Part shown: one piece after another, positions 35,547-44,903 of the stretch
Numbering within the stretch: position 1 is the stretch's first letter
How the letters are laid out: each line of letters opens with the position of its first letter
Assembly (NCBI GenBank): GCA_963666765.1
Contig: OY762933.1
Location: forward strand, 1,240,001-1,304,000
Direction of reading: 5' to 3'
Origin: Foliamicus sp963666765
Lineage (GTDB): Bacteria > Pseudomonadota > Gammaproteobacteria > Steroidobacterales > Foliamicaceae
DNA length: 64,000 nucleotides
Translations under genes and position numbers: made by a program
Notes under the pieces: model-generated
The model's input: only the letters and a program-made list of their open reading frames with translations
What the model was told of the DNA's origin: nothing
Databases searched by the model: none

Positions 35547-36703
35547 GCCGCCATCTCCACGGCGATACGGGCCGCCGCGGCCAGATCGGAGGCCGCCGTT
35601 ACCGTCAGTTCGCTCTCGTCGAGCATGGAGCGGGCCTGCCCGGCATTGGTGCCCTCCAGCCGGGCGATAACCGGAACCTCGACGCTGGCCTCGCGAACGG
35701 CCTGCAGAATGCCCTCCGCGATGACGTCGCAGCGTACGATGCCGCCGAAGATATTGACCAGGATGGCGCGGACCCTGGGATTGGAAAGAATCAGCCGGAA
35801 GCCGGCGGCGACCCGGGCGGAATCGGCCGCGCCTCCGACGTCCAGGAAATTGGCCGGCGCGCCGCCCTGAAGCTTGATCAGGTCCATGGTAGCCATTGCC
35901 AGCCCGGCGCCGTTGACCATGCAGGCGATCGAGCCGTCCAGGGAAACATAGCTCAAACCCACTTCCTGCGCGCTGCGCTCCAGCTCATCCTCCTGCCCGG
36001 GGTCCCGCAGCCCGGCCAGGTCCGGCTGCCGGAACAGCGCGTTGTCCTCCACCGCGATCTTGGCATCCAGCGCCAGCAGGCCTCCCTTCCCGGTCACCAC
36101 CAGCGGATTGATCTCAATGAGGCTTGCGTCGCATTCCTCGAACAGCCGATACAGGGCGCCGGCCAGAGCGTGCATTTCCCGGGCCGCCGTATCCTCAAGC
36201 CCGAATATCCTGGACAGGCGCCGGCCCGCGTAGGGCATGATCCCCGTGGCCGGCCGCACCCTGACCCGAGCGATCTTTTCCGGCGCCACGCGCGCGACCT
36301 CCTCGATGTCCATGCCGCCGGCGGCGGAGCCCACGAAGCAAACGCATTCATCCTCGCGATCGATCAAGAGGCTCAAATAGAGTTCGCGCGCGATCGAACT
36401 GGCCTGCTCGACGTAGACCTTCTCCACCGGAAGTCCTTCCGGGCCGGTCTGCGGCGTAACAAGTTGCGAGCCCAGCAGTCTTTCGGCAGCTTCCCGAACG
36501 GCTCCGGGCGAATCGCATAGCTTTACTCCGCCGCCCTTGCCTCGCCCCCCGGCATGCACTTGCGCCTTGACAGCCCATCTCTCGCCGCCGAGTTCAGCCG
36601 CCGCGGCAGCCGCGGCCTCGCCCGTGGACGCCGCCCGCCCGGAGGCGACCGGCACGCCGTAGCGGCCCAGCAGTTCCTTCGCCTGGTATTCGTGCAGGTT
36701 CAC
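35543..36703 (-). CDS. sucC: Succinyl-CoA synthetase subunit beta
   Basis: Start chosen as GTG 36703 (NLHEYQAKELLGRYGVPV follows), the conserved start, giving 386 residues; an upstream ATG would add 12 non-family residues. ATP-grasp features include VKAQVHAGGRGKGGGVKL and EINPLVVTGKGGLLALDAKI. It lies upstream of pilA in divergent orientation, as in some other gammaproteobacteria. Confidence 0.96.
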   Translation of the reverse strand: MNLHEYQAKELLGRYGVPVASGRAASTGEAAAAAAAELGGERWAVKAQVHAGGRGKGGGVKLCDSPGAVREAAERLLGSQLVTPQTGPEGLPVEKVYVEQASSIARELYLSLLIDREDECVCFVGSAAGGMDIEEVARVAPEKIARVRVRPATGIMPYAGRRLSRIFGLEDTAAREMHALAGALYRLFEECDASLIEINPLVVTGKGGLLALDAKIAVEDNALFRQPDLAGLRDPGQEDELERSAQEVGLSYVSLDGSIACMVNGAGLAMATMDLIKLQGGAPANFLDVGGAADSARVAAGFRLILSNPRVRAILVNIFGGIVRCDVIAEGILQAVREASVEVPVIARLEGTNAGQARSMLDESELTVTAASDLAAAARIAVEMAA

Positions 36704-36879
36704 GCCGGCATTCTGAAGCAATAGCGCAAAGGCACGCAAGCCTTTTGCACGGGGAGTGCCGCGTCGGCAATCCTGCCCCGGCGCAATGCCGCGCCGACGA
36801 AGGGGCGAGACAGGCTCCCGGCGCCGCTGCGCATGCTGCCGGTGCGCTTATTTGCGCTCAAACGCGCGCGAATTTACGC

Positions 36880-36908
36880 TTGCGCGCGCATAGGGCCTGC
36901 CTTATTCT
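36880..36908 (+). promoter_or_regulatory. Candidate sigma-70 promoter for pilA
   Basis: TTGCGC (36880-36885), a 17-bp spacer and TATTCT (36903-36908) stand 31 bp before the pilA ATG. Pilin genes often use sigma-54; a TGGC...CGC sequence overlaps at 36909-36922, but its spacing is one base short of the sigma-54 pattern. Confidence 0.45.
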
Positions 36909-36939
36909 GGCGATCCTTCGCGCACAAGGACTGGATGCC

Positions 36940-37422
36940 ATGCAACAGAAGTCACAAGGATTTACCCTGGTGGAGTTGATGATCGTCATCGCCATCATCG
37001 GCATTCTGGCGGCCCTGGCGATTCCCGCCTACCAGGACTACACCATAAGGGCGCAGGTTCAGGAAGGACTGGCGCTGTCCGTGCAGTCGCGCAACGCGGT
37101 CACCGAAACCTATATGGCCCGCGGCAGCGGACCGGAAAGCCGGGAGCAGGCGGGATTGAGCGCGGATGCAGCGGATACGCAGGGGCGCTATGTCACCTCG
37201 GTGGACATCGTGGACAGCGAAGTCATCGTCACCTTCGGCAACGAAGCCAATCGCATCATCAGGGACAGGATGCTCTACATGACTCCGTATGTAGCGGGTG
37301 ACGGCGTCACGCTGGTGTGGAAGTGCGGCAATGCCCCGGCGCCGGAAGGCGAAGCGCTGGGGGCCGAGGCGGCGGCGACCGACCTGGAGAACTCCTACCT
37401 CCCGCAAACCTGCCGCTCCTGA
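36940..37422 (+). CDS. pilA: Type IV major pilin
   Basis: 160 residues from ATG 36940, with an AAGGA ribosome-binding site about 10 bp upstream. The class III prepilin signal is plain: a short MQQKSQG leader, cleavage before Phe, then FTLVELMIVIAIIGILAALA with Glu at +5. Two cysteines (WKCGN and QTCRS) can form the C-terminal disulfide loop. It is followed by the assembly genes pilB, pilC and pilD. Confidence 0.95.
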   Translation: MQQKSQGFTLVELMIVIAIIGILAALAIPAYQDYTIRAQVQEGLALSVQSRNAVTETYMARGSGPESREQAGLSADAADTQGRYVTSVDIVDSEVIVTFGNEANRIIRDRMLYMTPYVAGDGVTLVWKCGNAPAPEGEALGAEAAATDLENSYLPQTCRS

Positions 37423-37447
37423 CCCGTCACGCCGCAGGGAGGATCCC

Positions 37448-39175
37448 ATGTCTGACACGGCGCCAGGCGCGCTCGCCAGCCCGCTGAGCAAGCGCCTGGT
37501 GTCGCTGGGCGTCGCCACCCGCGAAACAATCGCTGCCGCGGAACAGGAATTGGGTTCCCTGGGCGCAGGCTTCATCGCCTGGCTGGCGGAACGCGAGGAG
37601 ATCGACCCGGCACGGCTGGCCGGAGCGGTGGCGCGCGAATTCGGATTGCCCCTGCTCGACCTTGACCGTCTGGACGAAGCGGCGGCGCCGGCTACCGGAA
37701 TCGACCCCGAATTCCTCGCCTCCCATGGCCTGGCCGCACTGGCGGCGGACAGTAAAAGACTGGTCCTGGCACTCTCGGATCCGGCACAGATCACCATGCT
37801 GGACGAGGTACGGCAGCGCACCGGCCTGAACCCCTGTGCCGTTCTTGTGGAGCATCGGAAACTGGCGGCGCGCCTGCAGGCAGCGGACGCGGGACGTGCG
37901 CCCGACGCACTGTCGACGGAAGATCTGCCGCCCGTCGAGTTCGAGGCCGAAGCGCCTCAGGAGGAAGACCCGGCGATCGTTGCCTCCGTCGAGGAAGCCC
38001 CGGTGGTGCGCTTCGTCAACGGCGTCCTGCTCAACGCCATACGGCAGGGCGCGTCGGATATCCACTTCGAGCCGTACGAGGACGAATACCGGGTGCGGGT
38101 GCGCATTGACGGTCTGCTCAGGATCGCGGCGCAGCCGCCGGCCGGGCTGGCGGCGAAGGTGTGCGCACGGCTCAAGGTGCTTGCGCGCCTGGACATCGCG
38201 GAAAGACGCGCGCCGCAGGACGGAAGAATGCGGCTGCGACTTCCGAACCGCCGCAAGGTGGACTTGCGGATGAACACGCTGCCGACCCTCTACGGCGAAA
38301 AAGTCGTGGTGCGGATCCTGGATTCGGGTGCGGCGCTGCCGCCGCTGGATGAGCTGGGCATGTCTGTGAACCAGCAAGGTCACTTCCTTGCGGCACTGGA
38401 CCGGCCCCAGGGCATGATCCTGGTCACCGGACCCACCGGAAGCGGCAAGACAGTGACGCTGTACTCCGCCCTGGCGCGCCTCAACGTGCTGGAACGCAAT
38501 GTCAGCGCCGTCGAAGACCCCTGTGAAATCCAGCTTGCCGGCATCAATCAGGTCAATGTCAACCGCAGTGCCGGGCTGACCTTCGCCAGTGCGCTGCGCG
38601 CCTTCCTGCGGCAGGACCCGGACGTGATCATGGTCGGTGAGATACGCGACGCGGAGACCGCCGCAATTGCCGTGCGCGCCGCCCAGACCGGACACCTCGT
38701 GCTGTCCACGCTGCATACCGAGGACGCGCCTGCGTCGCTTGCCCGTCTGCGCGACCTCGAGGTTCCGCCCTATGCCGCGGCATCGGTCCACCTGATAGTG
38801 GCGCAGCGGCTCGCGCGGCGCCTTTGTCCGGAATGCAGACAGCGCTACTCGCCGCACGAGCGGGCGCTGTCCGGGCAGGACGGCGGCGCCGATGTCCTGC
38901 CCGCCGGAACGCAGCTTTACCGCCCCGGCGAGGCCGGCGCCTGCCGTCATTGCGACGATGGCTACCGCGGCCGCGTGGGGATATTTCAGGCCATGCCGGT
39001 TTCTTCCGCGTTGCGGCAGCTTATCGTGGACGGAGCGCCTGTAGCCGCCATCGAGGCGCAGGCCGAAAGAGAGAACATTTCCGGGCTGCGCAAGTCCGGA
39101 TTGAAAAAGGTACGCGACGGTGTAACAAGCCTTGAGGAAATCAACCGCGTGACCGCCTCCGTTGCAAGCACTTGA
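37448..39175 (+). CDS. pilB: Type IV pilus assembly ATPase PilB
   Basis: 575 residues from ATG 37448. The N-terminal MshEN-type domain (LGVATRETIAAAEQE) is followed by the ATPase: VNGVLLNAIRQGASDIHFEP, Walker A GPTGSGKTVTLYS, Asp box EDPCEIQLAGINQ, Walker B DPDVIMVGEIRDAET. The zinc site is intact (LCPECRQRY and CRHCDDGYRG), unlike the paralogous gspE at 25084. It drives pilus extension. The stop is 1 bp before pilC. Confidence 0.95.
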   Translation: MSDTAPGALASPLSKRLVSLGVATRETIAAAEQELGSLGAGFIAWLAEREEIDPARLAGAVAREFGLPLLDLDRLDEAAAPATGIDPEFLASHGLAALAADSKRLVLALSDPAQITMLDEVRQRTGLNPCAVLVEHRKLAARLQAADAGRAPDALSTEDLPPVEFEAEAPQEEDPAIVASVEEAPVVRFVNGVLLNAIRQGASDIHFEPYEDEYRVRVRIDGLLRIAAQPPAGLAAKVCARLKVLARLDIAERRAPQDGRMRLRLPNRRKVDLRMNTLPTLYGEKVVVRILDSGAALPPLDELGMSVNQQGHFLAALDRPQGMILVTGPTGSGKTVTLYSALARLNVLERNVSAVEDPCEIQLAGINQVNVNRSAGLTFASALRAFLRQDPDVIMVGEIRDAETAAIAVRAAQTGHLVLSTLHTEDAPASLARLRDLEVPPYAAASVHLIVAQRLARRLCPECRQRYSPHERALSGQDGGADVLPAGTQLYRPGEAGACRHCDDGYRGRVGIFQAMPVSSALRQLIVDGAPVAAIEAQAERENISGLRKSGLKKVRDGVTSLEEINRVTASVAST

Positions 39176-39176
39176 C

Positions 39177-40376
39177 ATGACCAGGAACACCTACGCCTGG
39201 GAGGGCCGGGCCAGCGACGGCCGGCCGCTCAAGGGTCTTCGCCGGGACATCAGCGCCGCGAACGTTCGCGCCGAACTGCAGCGCGGAGGCGTTACGCCGC
39301 TGAAGGTGCGCGCCGCGCGTCCGACCCGCAGTCAACGCCGCAGGATCAGGCCGGTGGACATTGCAGGCATGGTGCGGGAACTCGCCACCGTGCTGAAGGC
39401 CGGCCTGCCGGTCGTGCAGGCCCTGGAAATCACCGCCGAAAGCCAGCAACAGTTCCGAATGCAGGACTTGCTGGATACGCTCTCGCAGGATGTCGCCGCG
39501 GGCAACTCGCTCAGTGAGGCGCTGGGCCGCCACCCGAAGTATTTCGGCACACTCCACGTCAGCCTGGTGGTGGCGGGCGAACGCTCGGGACGACTCCCGG
39601 AATTGCTGGCCAACCTGGCCACCTGGCTGGAAAGGCGAGAGCAGATTCGCAAGAGAATCTCTTCGGCGCTGAGTTATCCGGCGGCCGTGCTTGGTATTGC
39701 CGCCGTCGTGGTCGGACTGATGCTGATCTACGTTGTACCGGAATTCGAGCGCATGTTCGCCGGATACGGGGCCGGACTCCCGCCCCTGACCCGTTTCGTG
39801 GTCAGCCTGTCCGAACACCTGCGCGAAGACGCCCTGCTCTGGCTGGCCATTACGGGCTCGGCGACCCTGTTCGCGGCCTGGCTGCGAACGCGCCTGCCCG
39901 GGCTGCGCATGCACGAGGACCAGCTCAAGCTGCGCCTGCCCATCCTGGGCGGCCTGTTCGCGCGCGCGGCCCTGGCGCGATTCATCCGCACCCTGGCGAC
40001 CTTGCTGGATGCGGGCCTGCCGGCAATCGAGGCGCTGGACGGCGCCGCAGGCGCCTGCGGGAACCGCGTTTACCAGGCCGCCATCGGGCACGCCCGGGAC
40101 GAAGTGGCGACCGGCCAGAGCCTGAGGCGCTCGCTGGCGTACCTGCACACTCTGCCGCCCGAGCTTGTACGGATGCTGGGCGTAGGCGAGGAAACGGGCC
40201 GCTTGAGCGAAATGTGCCGGCACCTTGCCGACCGCTACGAGGAGGAACTCAAGACTTCGGCCGAGCGCCTGGGTGCGCTGCTGGAACCCCTGCTCATGGC
40301 GATCCTCGGCATTCTGATCGGCGGCCTGGTGCTGGCGATGTACCTGCCGATCTTCCGGATGGGATCGGTGATCTGA
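39177..40376 (+). CDS. pilC: Type IV pilus inner-membrane protein PilC
   Basis: 399 residues from ATG 39177. Two T2SF domains (MVRELATVLKAGLPVVQALEI; FIRTLATLLDAGLPAIEALD) and membrane segments at SYPAAVLGIAAVVVGLMLIYV and the C-terminal MAILGILIGGLVLAMYLPIF. It is the platform partner of PilB. A small hairpin (CAGACT/AGTCTG) lies in the 72-bp gap before pilD. Confidence 0.94.
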   Translation: MTRNTYAWEGRASDGRPLKGLRRDISAANVRAELQRGGVTPLKVRAARPTRSQRRRIRPVDIAGMVRELATVLKAGLPVVQALEITAESQQQFRMQDLLDTLSQDVAAGNSLSEALGRHPKYFGTLHVSLVVAGERSGRLPELLANLATWLERREQIRKRISSALSYPAAVLGIAAVVVGLMLIYVVPEFERMFAGYGAGLPPLTRFVVSLSEHLREDALLWLAITGSATLFAAWLRTRLPGLRMHEDQLKLRLPILGGLFARAALARFIRTLATLLDAGLPAIEALDGAAGACGNRVYQAAIGHARDEVATGQSLRRSLAYLHTLPPELVRMLGVGEETGRLSEMCRHLADRYEEELKTSAERLGALLEPLLMAILGILIGGLVLAMYLPIFRMGSVI

Positions 40377-40448
40377 GGGTAAGGCGATAATGCAACCCAG
40401 ACTTTAGGGCAATCAGTCTGCTTAGCGGGTCACGATCGGATCGGAACT

Positions 40449-41300
40449 TTGTACTGGGATTTTCAGTTCGGGCAACCGGCCCCTGCGTGGACGGCGCTGA
40501 TTGCGGTCCTCATTGGATTGTCTCTGGGAAGTTTCGCCGGCATGCTGGTTTACCGGCTGCCACGCGGCCTGGCCCTGGACAAACCGGGTTCGTTCTGTCC
40601 CAAGTGCCGGACTCCGATCGGCTGGCGGAGCAACATTCCGCTGGTCAGCTTCCTGCTTCAGAGGGGGCGCTGCACGCATTGCGATGCACGCATTCACTGG
40701 CGGTATCCGCTCGGCGAACTGCTTTGCGCACTGCTCGCTCTTGCCGCATGGGTGGTGTTCGGCGCCTCGCTGGAGGCCATGGCTGCAATTCTGGTCTGCG
40801 CGGCATTGGTGGCGCTGGCGCTGATCGACCTGGAGCACGGACTGCTGCCCGACCGCCTGACGCTGGGCCTGCTGTGGGCCGGACTCGCGTACAGCCTCGC
40901 GCCGAAATCATCCGCCGCCGGAATGCCGGTCTTGCTGCCCTTTCCCGCGCCCGGCCAGGCGATCGCGGGCGCAATAGCCGGATACGCCTTCCTGTGGCTA
41001 TTCAACCGCCTCTGGAGAATAGTCCGCAAGCGGGACGGCCTGGGCCTGGGCGACTGTAAACTGCTTGCCGCAATGGGGGCATGGCTTGGACTTAACGGGC
41101 TGCCGCTGGTGCTTGCGCCGGCTGCCGTCGCCGGCGCCTTGACGGGCCTGGTCATTATTGCCCTGGGCCGGGGATCGTTGTCACAGGAAATTCCCTTCGG
41201 TCCCTTCCTGGCGGCGGGCGGTGTGTTTACGCTCTTCCTTGGACCCGGCCTGGGCCTGATGCCGGGATTGCCCGGCGCGCCGGGCTGGCCCGGGCCATGA
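40449..41300 (+). CDS. pilD: Type IV prepilin peptidase and N-methyltransferase
   Basis: 283 residues; the best start is TTG 40449 (YWDFQFGQPAPAW). The cytoplasmic zinc loop has two CxxC pairs (FCPKCRTPIGW, RCTHCDARIHW). The catalytic aspartates of this membrane protease are in ALIDLEHGLLPD and GLGDCKLLAAMG. It processes pilin and, if used by the type II system, pseudopilins. Several membrane helices are clear. Its stop overlaps the coaE ATG. Confidence 0.94.
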   Translation: MYWDFQFGQPAPAWTALIAVLIGLSLGSFAGMLVYRLPRGLALDKPGSFCPKCRTPIGWRSNIPLVSFLLQRGRCTHCDARIHWRYPLGELLCALLALAAWVVFGASLEAMAAILVCAALVALALIDLEHGLLPDRLTLGLLWAGLAYSLAPKSSAAGMPVLLPFPAPGQAIAGAIAGYAFLWLFNRLWRIVRKRDGLGLGDCKLLAAMGAWLGLNGLPLVLAPAAVAGALTGLVIIALGRGSLSQEIPFGPFLAAGGVFTLFLGPGLGLMPGLPGAPGWPGP

Positions 41301-41932
41301 ACAGACGATTCAACGTGGGGCTCACGGGCGGAATCGCCAGCGGCAAGAGCCTGGTCGCGGACCGACTGGCCGAGCTGGGTGCGGCGGTGGTCGATACCGA
41401 CGTCATTTCCCGCCAACAGACCGCGGCCGGAATGCCCGCACTGGCGGAAATCGCCCGTCAATTCGGCGCCGGCCTGATCCGCAGCGACGGCACGCTGGAT
41501 CGCGCCCGGCTTCGCGAGCAGGTCTTCGCCGACCCCGGCGCGCGCAAACGTCTCGAAGCCATCCTGCATCCGCGCATTCGGGAAGCCGCCTGGGAATGCG
41601 CCGGCAAGACCGCGGGAAGCTATCTCGTCATGGTCGTTCCGCTGCTTGTGGAGACCGGCTTCACCGACGGAATTGACCGGGTGCTGGTCGTCGACGCGCC
41701 CAGGGAGTTGCAATTGCGGCGGCTGAAGGATCGGGACGGCTACACCCGCCGCCAGTCCCTCGCCATTCTCGCGTCGCAGGCAGGCAGGCGGCAGCGCCGG
41801 GCCCTGGCGGACGACATCATCCTCAATGACGGATCGCGCCCTCAACTGTACCGCAAGGTGGGCGAACTCCACCTCATCTACCTCGATAAGTCGGAAGCCT
41901 TGAGCGAACATCGAAGAGCGATTGCGGGATAA
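41297..41932 (+). CDS. coaE: Dephospho-CoA kinase
   Basis: 211 residues. The P-loop GLTGGIASGKSLVADRLAELGA opens the protein, followed by VVDTDVISRQ and VVPLLVETGFTDGIDRVLVVD. It phosphorylates dephospho-CoA in the last step of CoA synthesis. It overlaps pilD by an ATGA junction, the usual pilD-coaE arrangement. Confidence 0.96.
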   Translation: MNRRFNVGLTGGIASGKSLVADRLAELGAAVVDTDVISRQQTAAGMPALAEIARQFGAGLIRSDGTLDRARLREQVFADPGARKRLEAILHPRIREAAWECAGKTAGSYLVMVVPLLVETGFTDGIDRVLVVDAPRELQLRRLKDRDGYTRRQSLAILASQAGRRQRRALADDIILNDGSRPQLYRKVGELHLIYLDKSEALSEHRRAIAG

Positions 41933-41963
41933 AATTGCCGGCAATGGGGCTGCTGCATCTGGA

Positions 41964-42758
41964 ATGAACGACTCCTTCGGTCCGCACTCCTCCACGGACA
42001 TCCCGTACGAGTTTCCCCTGCGCGACGCCACCCGGCTTTTTCTGCGCCTGGAGGTGCTCGACGAGCAATTGCAACACGCATGCGGCTACCGCGGCCGGGA
42101 GCGAAACCGGTTCGCGGCGCATGCCGTTCTGAGCGCGCTGGACCTGGTATTTCGCGAAGACCTGCGCGCCCACCTGCTACAGCAGATCTACTACCTGCAG
42201 CGCAACTATGAAATCCTGCGTGCGCGCGAAGACATCCGCCAGGACGGGCTGAAGGCAATTCTTACGGAGCTGGAGGAGTTTCGCGAGCAGTTGGCGCGGC
42301 TCAAGGCCAGCGAGGTGAGAACGCTGCGCTTCGATCCGCTGCTCAGCGCGCTAAGGCAGCGCGACTCCGTGACGGATGCGGCCATGGCCGTGGATCTGCC
42401 GATGTACCAGTGGTGGCTGCATGCCGGCGATGAGAGACGCCGCGACGATATTCAGCGATGGACCGAGACTTTCCAGCCGCTGATGGACGCAAATCGCAGG
42501 TTCCTTGCTCTGCTGCGAGAGCGGGGCGAATACCGCGATTGCTCCGCCAGCCAGGGAGGGTTTACGGCTTCGATTACCCTCGGCCATGAGTTGTGGCTGG
42601 TCAGAATCGCGTTACCGGCTGATATCCCATGCTTCCCGCAAGTCAGCGGCACGTCCGACGGCGGCAAGATTCACGTGAGATTCTTCAAGACGCTATCCGA
42701 CAAGGAGAGTCTGGAGCCTTACACGACCGACTTTCCCTTCCTGCTCGCGGTCTGCTGA
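41964..42758 (+). CDS. zapD: Cell division protein ZapD
   Basis: 264 residues from ATG 41964 (MNDSFGPHSSTDIPYEFPL). Typical segments are YEFPLRDATRLFLRLE, DLRAHLLQQIYYLQRNYEIL, and a C-terminal GGKIHVRFFKTL. ZapD cross-links FtsZ filaments. It follows coaE, the standard order; yacG, which often comes next, is absent. Its last 40 bp overlap the convergent Nudix gene. Confidence 0.93.
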   Translation: MNDSFGPHSSTDIPYEFPLRDATRLFLRLEVLDEQLQHACGYRGRERNRFAAHAVLSALDLVFREDLRAHLLQQIYYLQRNYEILRAREDIRQDGLKAILTELEEFREQLARLKASEVRTLRFDPLLSALRQRDSVTDAAMAVDLPMYQWWLHAGDERRRDDIQRWTETFQPLMDANRRFLALLRERGEYRDCSASQGGFTASITLGHELWLVRIALPADIPCFPQVSGTSDGGKIHVRFFKTLSDKESLEPYTTDFPFLLAVC

Positions 42759-43138
42759 ATCAGCAGTTCAACCAGCGGGCGATCAGCCGGCAGGAACCCC
42801 ATGCCGCCCAAGTTTGCCGGGAACTCCCAGCAGAGTTCCTGTCCTTCCCGCCCTCCGGGCTTGCCGCGGTAGTCCTCCACCGCGAAGAAATGAAGTTCGA
42901 CCAGGCGGTCCGGATACTCCTGTTCGTAGTTCATGAGCTCGGCCGACCGGCGAACGGATATTCCGAGTTCCTCATGGAGTTCACGACTCAGCGTCCGGCG
43001 AGGCGTTTCACCCGGCCGCACCTTTCCCCCGGGGAACTCCCAGGCGCCGGCCATGTGCTTGCCCTGCGGGCGGCGGGCAACCAGCACACGTCCGTCGCCC
43101 CGCCGAATGACGCCCGCGGCCACCACGATTCTGCACAT
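42719..43138 (-). CDS. mutT: Nudix hydrolase, MutT-like
   Basis: 139 residues. The Nudix box is complete: GGKVRPGETPRRTLSRELHEELGI, split here as GGKVRPGE and RELHEELGI. The start VVAAGVIRRGDGRVLVARRP and the WEFPGGK segment match MutT-type 8-oxo-dGTP pyrophosphatases. It lies at the usual mutT place after coaE-zapD but on the opposite strand, overlapping the zapD 3' end. Confidence 0.88.
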   Translation of the reverse strand: MCRIVVAAGVIRRGDGRVLVARRPQGKHMAGAWEFPGGKVRPGETPRRTLSRELHEELGISVRRSAELMNYEQEYPDRLVELHFFAVEDYRGKPGGREGQELCWEFPANLGGMGFLPADRPLVELLIQQTASRKGKSVV

Positions 43139-43207
43139 TACTCAACCGGCTCCGGCATGTGCATAATGGAAGGAGAACATCTTGCTCTGAAGATATGGAG
43201 AAACGGC

Positions 43208-43528
43208 ATGCAGCTTAACTTGAGTGGCCACCATCTTGAGATCACACCGCACACCAGAGAATACGCCAGCAACAAGTTCAAACGCATCAAGCGGCATTTC
43301 AGCCGGGTAACGCAAATCCACTGCATATTGTCCGCGGAGAAATCGCATTACAAGGCCGAGGCTACTGTTCATCTGAGCCAGGGGCGCCTGTACGCCGAAG
43401 CGGTGCGGCACGACCTCAGGGCGGCCCTGGACGATCTGGTGGACAAGCTGGACCGCCAGGTTCGGCGCCACAAGGAAAAACTCCACGACCATCACGCCCG
43501 GGAAGCGCCGCACCACGGCCTGGGCTGA
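43208..43528 (+). CDS. hpf: Ribosome hibernation promoting factor, short form
   Basis: 106 residues from ATG 43208 with a GGAGA site upstream; the longer open frame is not used. The sequence MQLNLSGHHLEITPHTREYASNKFKRI, AEKSHYKAEATVHLSQGRLYAEA and DLRAALDDLVDKLDRQVRRHKEK is typical of short HPF. It dimerises or inactivates ribosomes in stationary phase. It is divergent from the Nudix gene; a CATAAT at 43163 could be its -10 box. Confidence 0.93.
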   Translation: MQLNLSGHHLEITPHTREYASNKFKRIKRHFSRVTQIHCILSAEKSHYKAEATVHLSQGRLYAEAVRHDLRAALDDLVDKLDRQVRRHKEKLHDHHAREAPHHGLG

Positions 43529-43549
43529 CCGAGTCCGTTATCGCCGGCG

Positions 43550-44899
43550 TCAGAGCAGGAGCATGCTGGCGAGGCCGAGGAAGGCGGCGAAACCAACCAC
43601 GTCGGTAATCGTCGTCAGCACGACCCCGCCCGCCAGCGCCGGGTCGATGTTGATCCGCCGCAGAATGAGCGGCACCAGCACGCCGGCGGCTGCGGCCGCC
43701 AGCAGATTGATGGCGATGGCCGCGCCGGCGATCAGCGCCACCTCCATGTTGCTGAATACCCCCAGCGTAACCACTGCTACTACCACCGCCCAACCCAGAC
43801 CGTTCAGCAGTCCCACCGCAATCTCCTTCCACAGCAGCCAGCGGACATTGGAGTTCTGAACCCGTCCCTGCGACAGGCCGCGCACCATGAGCGTGAGCGT
43901 CTGGCTTCCGGCGATGCCGCCCATGCTGGCAACGACCGGCAACAGGACGGCCAGCAGCGCTATCCGTTCCACGGCCGGCTTGAACCATGCCACTACTCCG
44001 GCCGCGACCAGGGCGGTCACGAGGTTCAGCCCCAGCCAGAGCGTGCGGCGGCCGGTGCTGACTGCCACCGGCGCGAACATGTCATCGTCATCGTCCAGGC
44101 CGACGGAGCCCAGGATTTCGTGATCCGTCTGCTCGCGCAAGGCGTCCACGACATCGTCGGCGGTGATCTGTCCCACCAGCCGCCCCTCGTGGTCCACCAC
44201 CGCCGCTACCGGGCTGTCGATGTTCTGAAACTGGTGGATCACGTCGGATGCAATGGTGTTGCAATGGATAGGACGCGCCTCGGTATCCATGAGTTGGTCG
44301 ACTCTGGCGTCCACGGCGCCGCCGAGAAGGTCGCGCACCTGCAATACGCCCCGGTAGCGCCGGCGGCGGTCGACCACATACACGCAATAGAGGTCCTCGG
44401 GAAGTTCCGAATGCGAGCGCAGGTAGCCCAGCACTCCTTCCAGCGTCATGTCCGGGCGCACCGATACGACTTCCGGCGCCATGAGGCCGCCGGCCGAATC
44501 CGGGGGAAAATCCAGGACCGAGCGCAGCAGTTCCTGTTCGTCTTCATCAAGCGACCGGATGATGCGCTCGGTGATGTCGTCGGGAAGGTCGGCGACCAGG
44601 TCGGCGAGGTCGTCCAGGGGCAGGCCCTCGGCGGCATCCACCAGCGCGGCGGATTCCATGCCTTCCATGATCTGGACGCGCACCTCGTCGTTGAGTTCGA
44701 CAAGAATCTCGCCCTCGTCCTCCTCGTCAACCAGTTCCCAGGCGAGTTCGCGCCGCCCGGGGGGCAGCGACTCAATGAGTATTGCGGCTTCGCGCGGGCT
44801 TAGCGCGTGTACGAGACGGCGCAGGCGCGGCTCGGTGTCCGCCGCCAGCAGGGCGCGCAAGACTTCGCGCTGGGAGGCATCGCGCGCATGCCCGACCAT
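43550..44899 (-). CDS. mgtE: Magnesium transporter MgtE
   Basis: 449 residues. The cytosolic N-domain (LVHALSPREAAILIESLP), a CBS pair (LYCVYVVDRRRRYRGVLQVRD; VAAVVDHEGRLVGQITADDV) and a five-helix channel domain (GIAGSQTLTLMVRGLSQG; TDVVGFAAFLGLASMLL) are all present. MgtE imports Mg2+ and is gated by intracellular Mg2+. It starts only 4 bp after the pyk stop, so it appears to be the last gene of the glycolytic operon. Confidence 0.95.
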   Translation of the reverse strand: MVGHARDASQREVLRALLAADTEPRLRRLVHALSPREAAILIESLPPGRRELAWELVDEEDEGEILVELNDEVRVQIMEGMESAALVDAAEGLPLDDLADLVADLPDDITERIIRSLDEDEQELLRSVLDFPPDSAGGLMAPEVVSVRPDMTLEGVLGYLRSHSELPEDLYCVYVVDRRRRYRGVLQVRDLLGGAVDARVDQLMDTEARPIHCNTIASDVIHQFQNIDSPVAAVVDHEGRLVGQITADDVVDALREQTDHEILGSVGLDDDDDMFAPVAVSTGRRTLWLGLNLVTALVAAGVVAWFKPAVERIALLAVLLPVVASMGGIAGSQTLTLMVRGLSQGRVQNSNVRWLLWKEIAVGLLNGLGWAVVVAVVTLGVFSNMEVALIAGAAIAINLLAAAAAGVLVPLILRRINIDPALAGGVVLTTITDVVGFAAFLGLASMLLL

Positions 44900-44903
44900 C
44901 GAT

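Noticed and set aside
36909..36922. Sigma-54 promoter for pilA
   Set aside because: TGGC and CGC are present but the spacing is one base short of the GG-N10-GC rule; the sigma-70-like pair upstream fits better.
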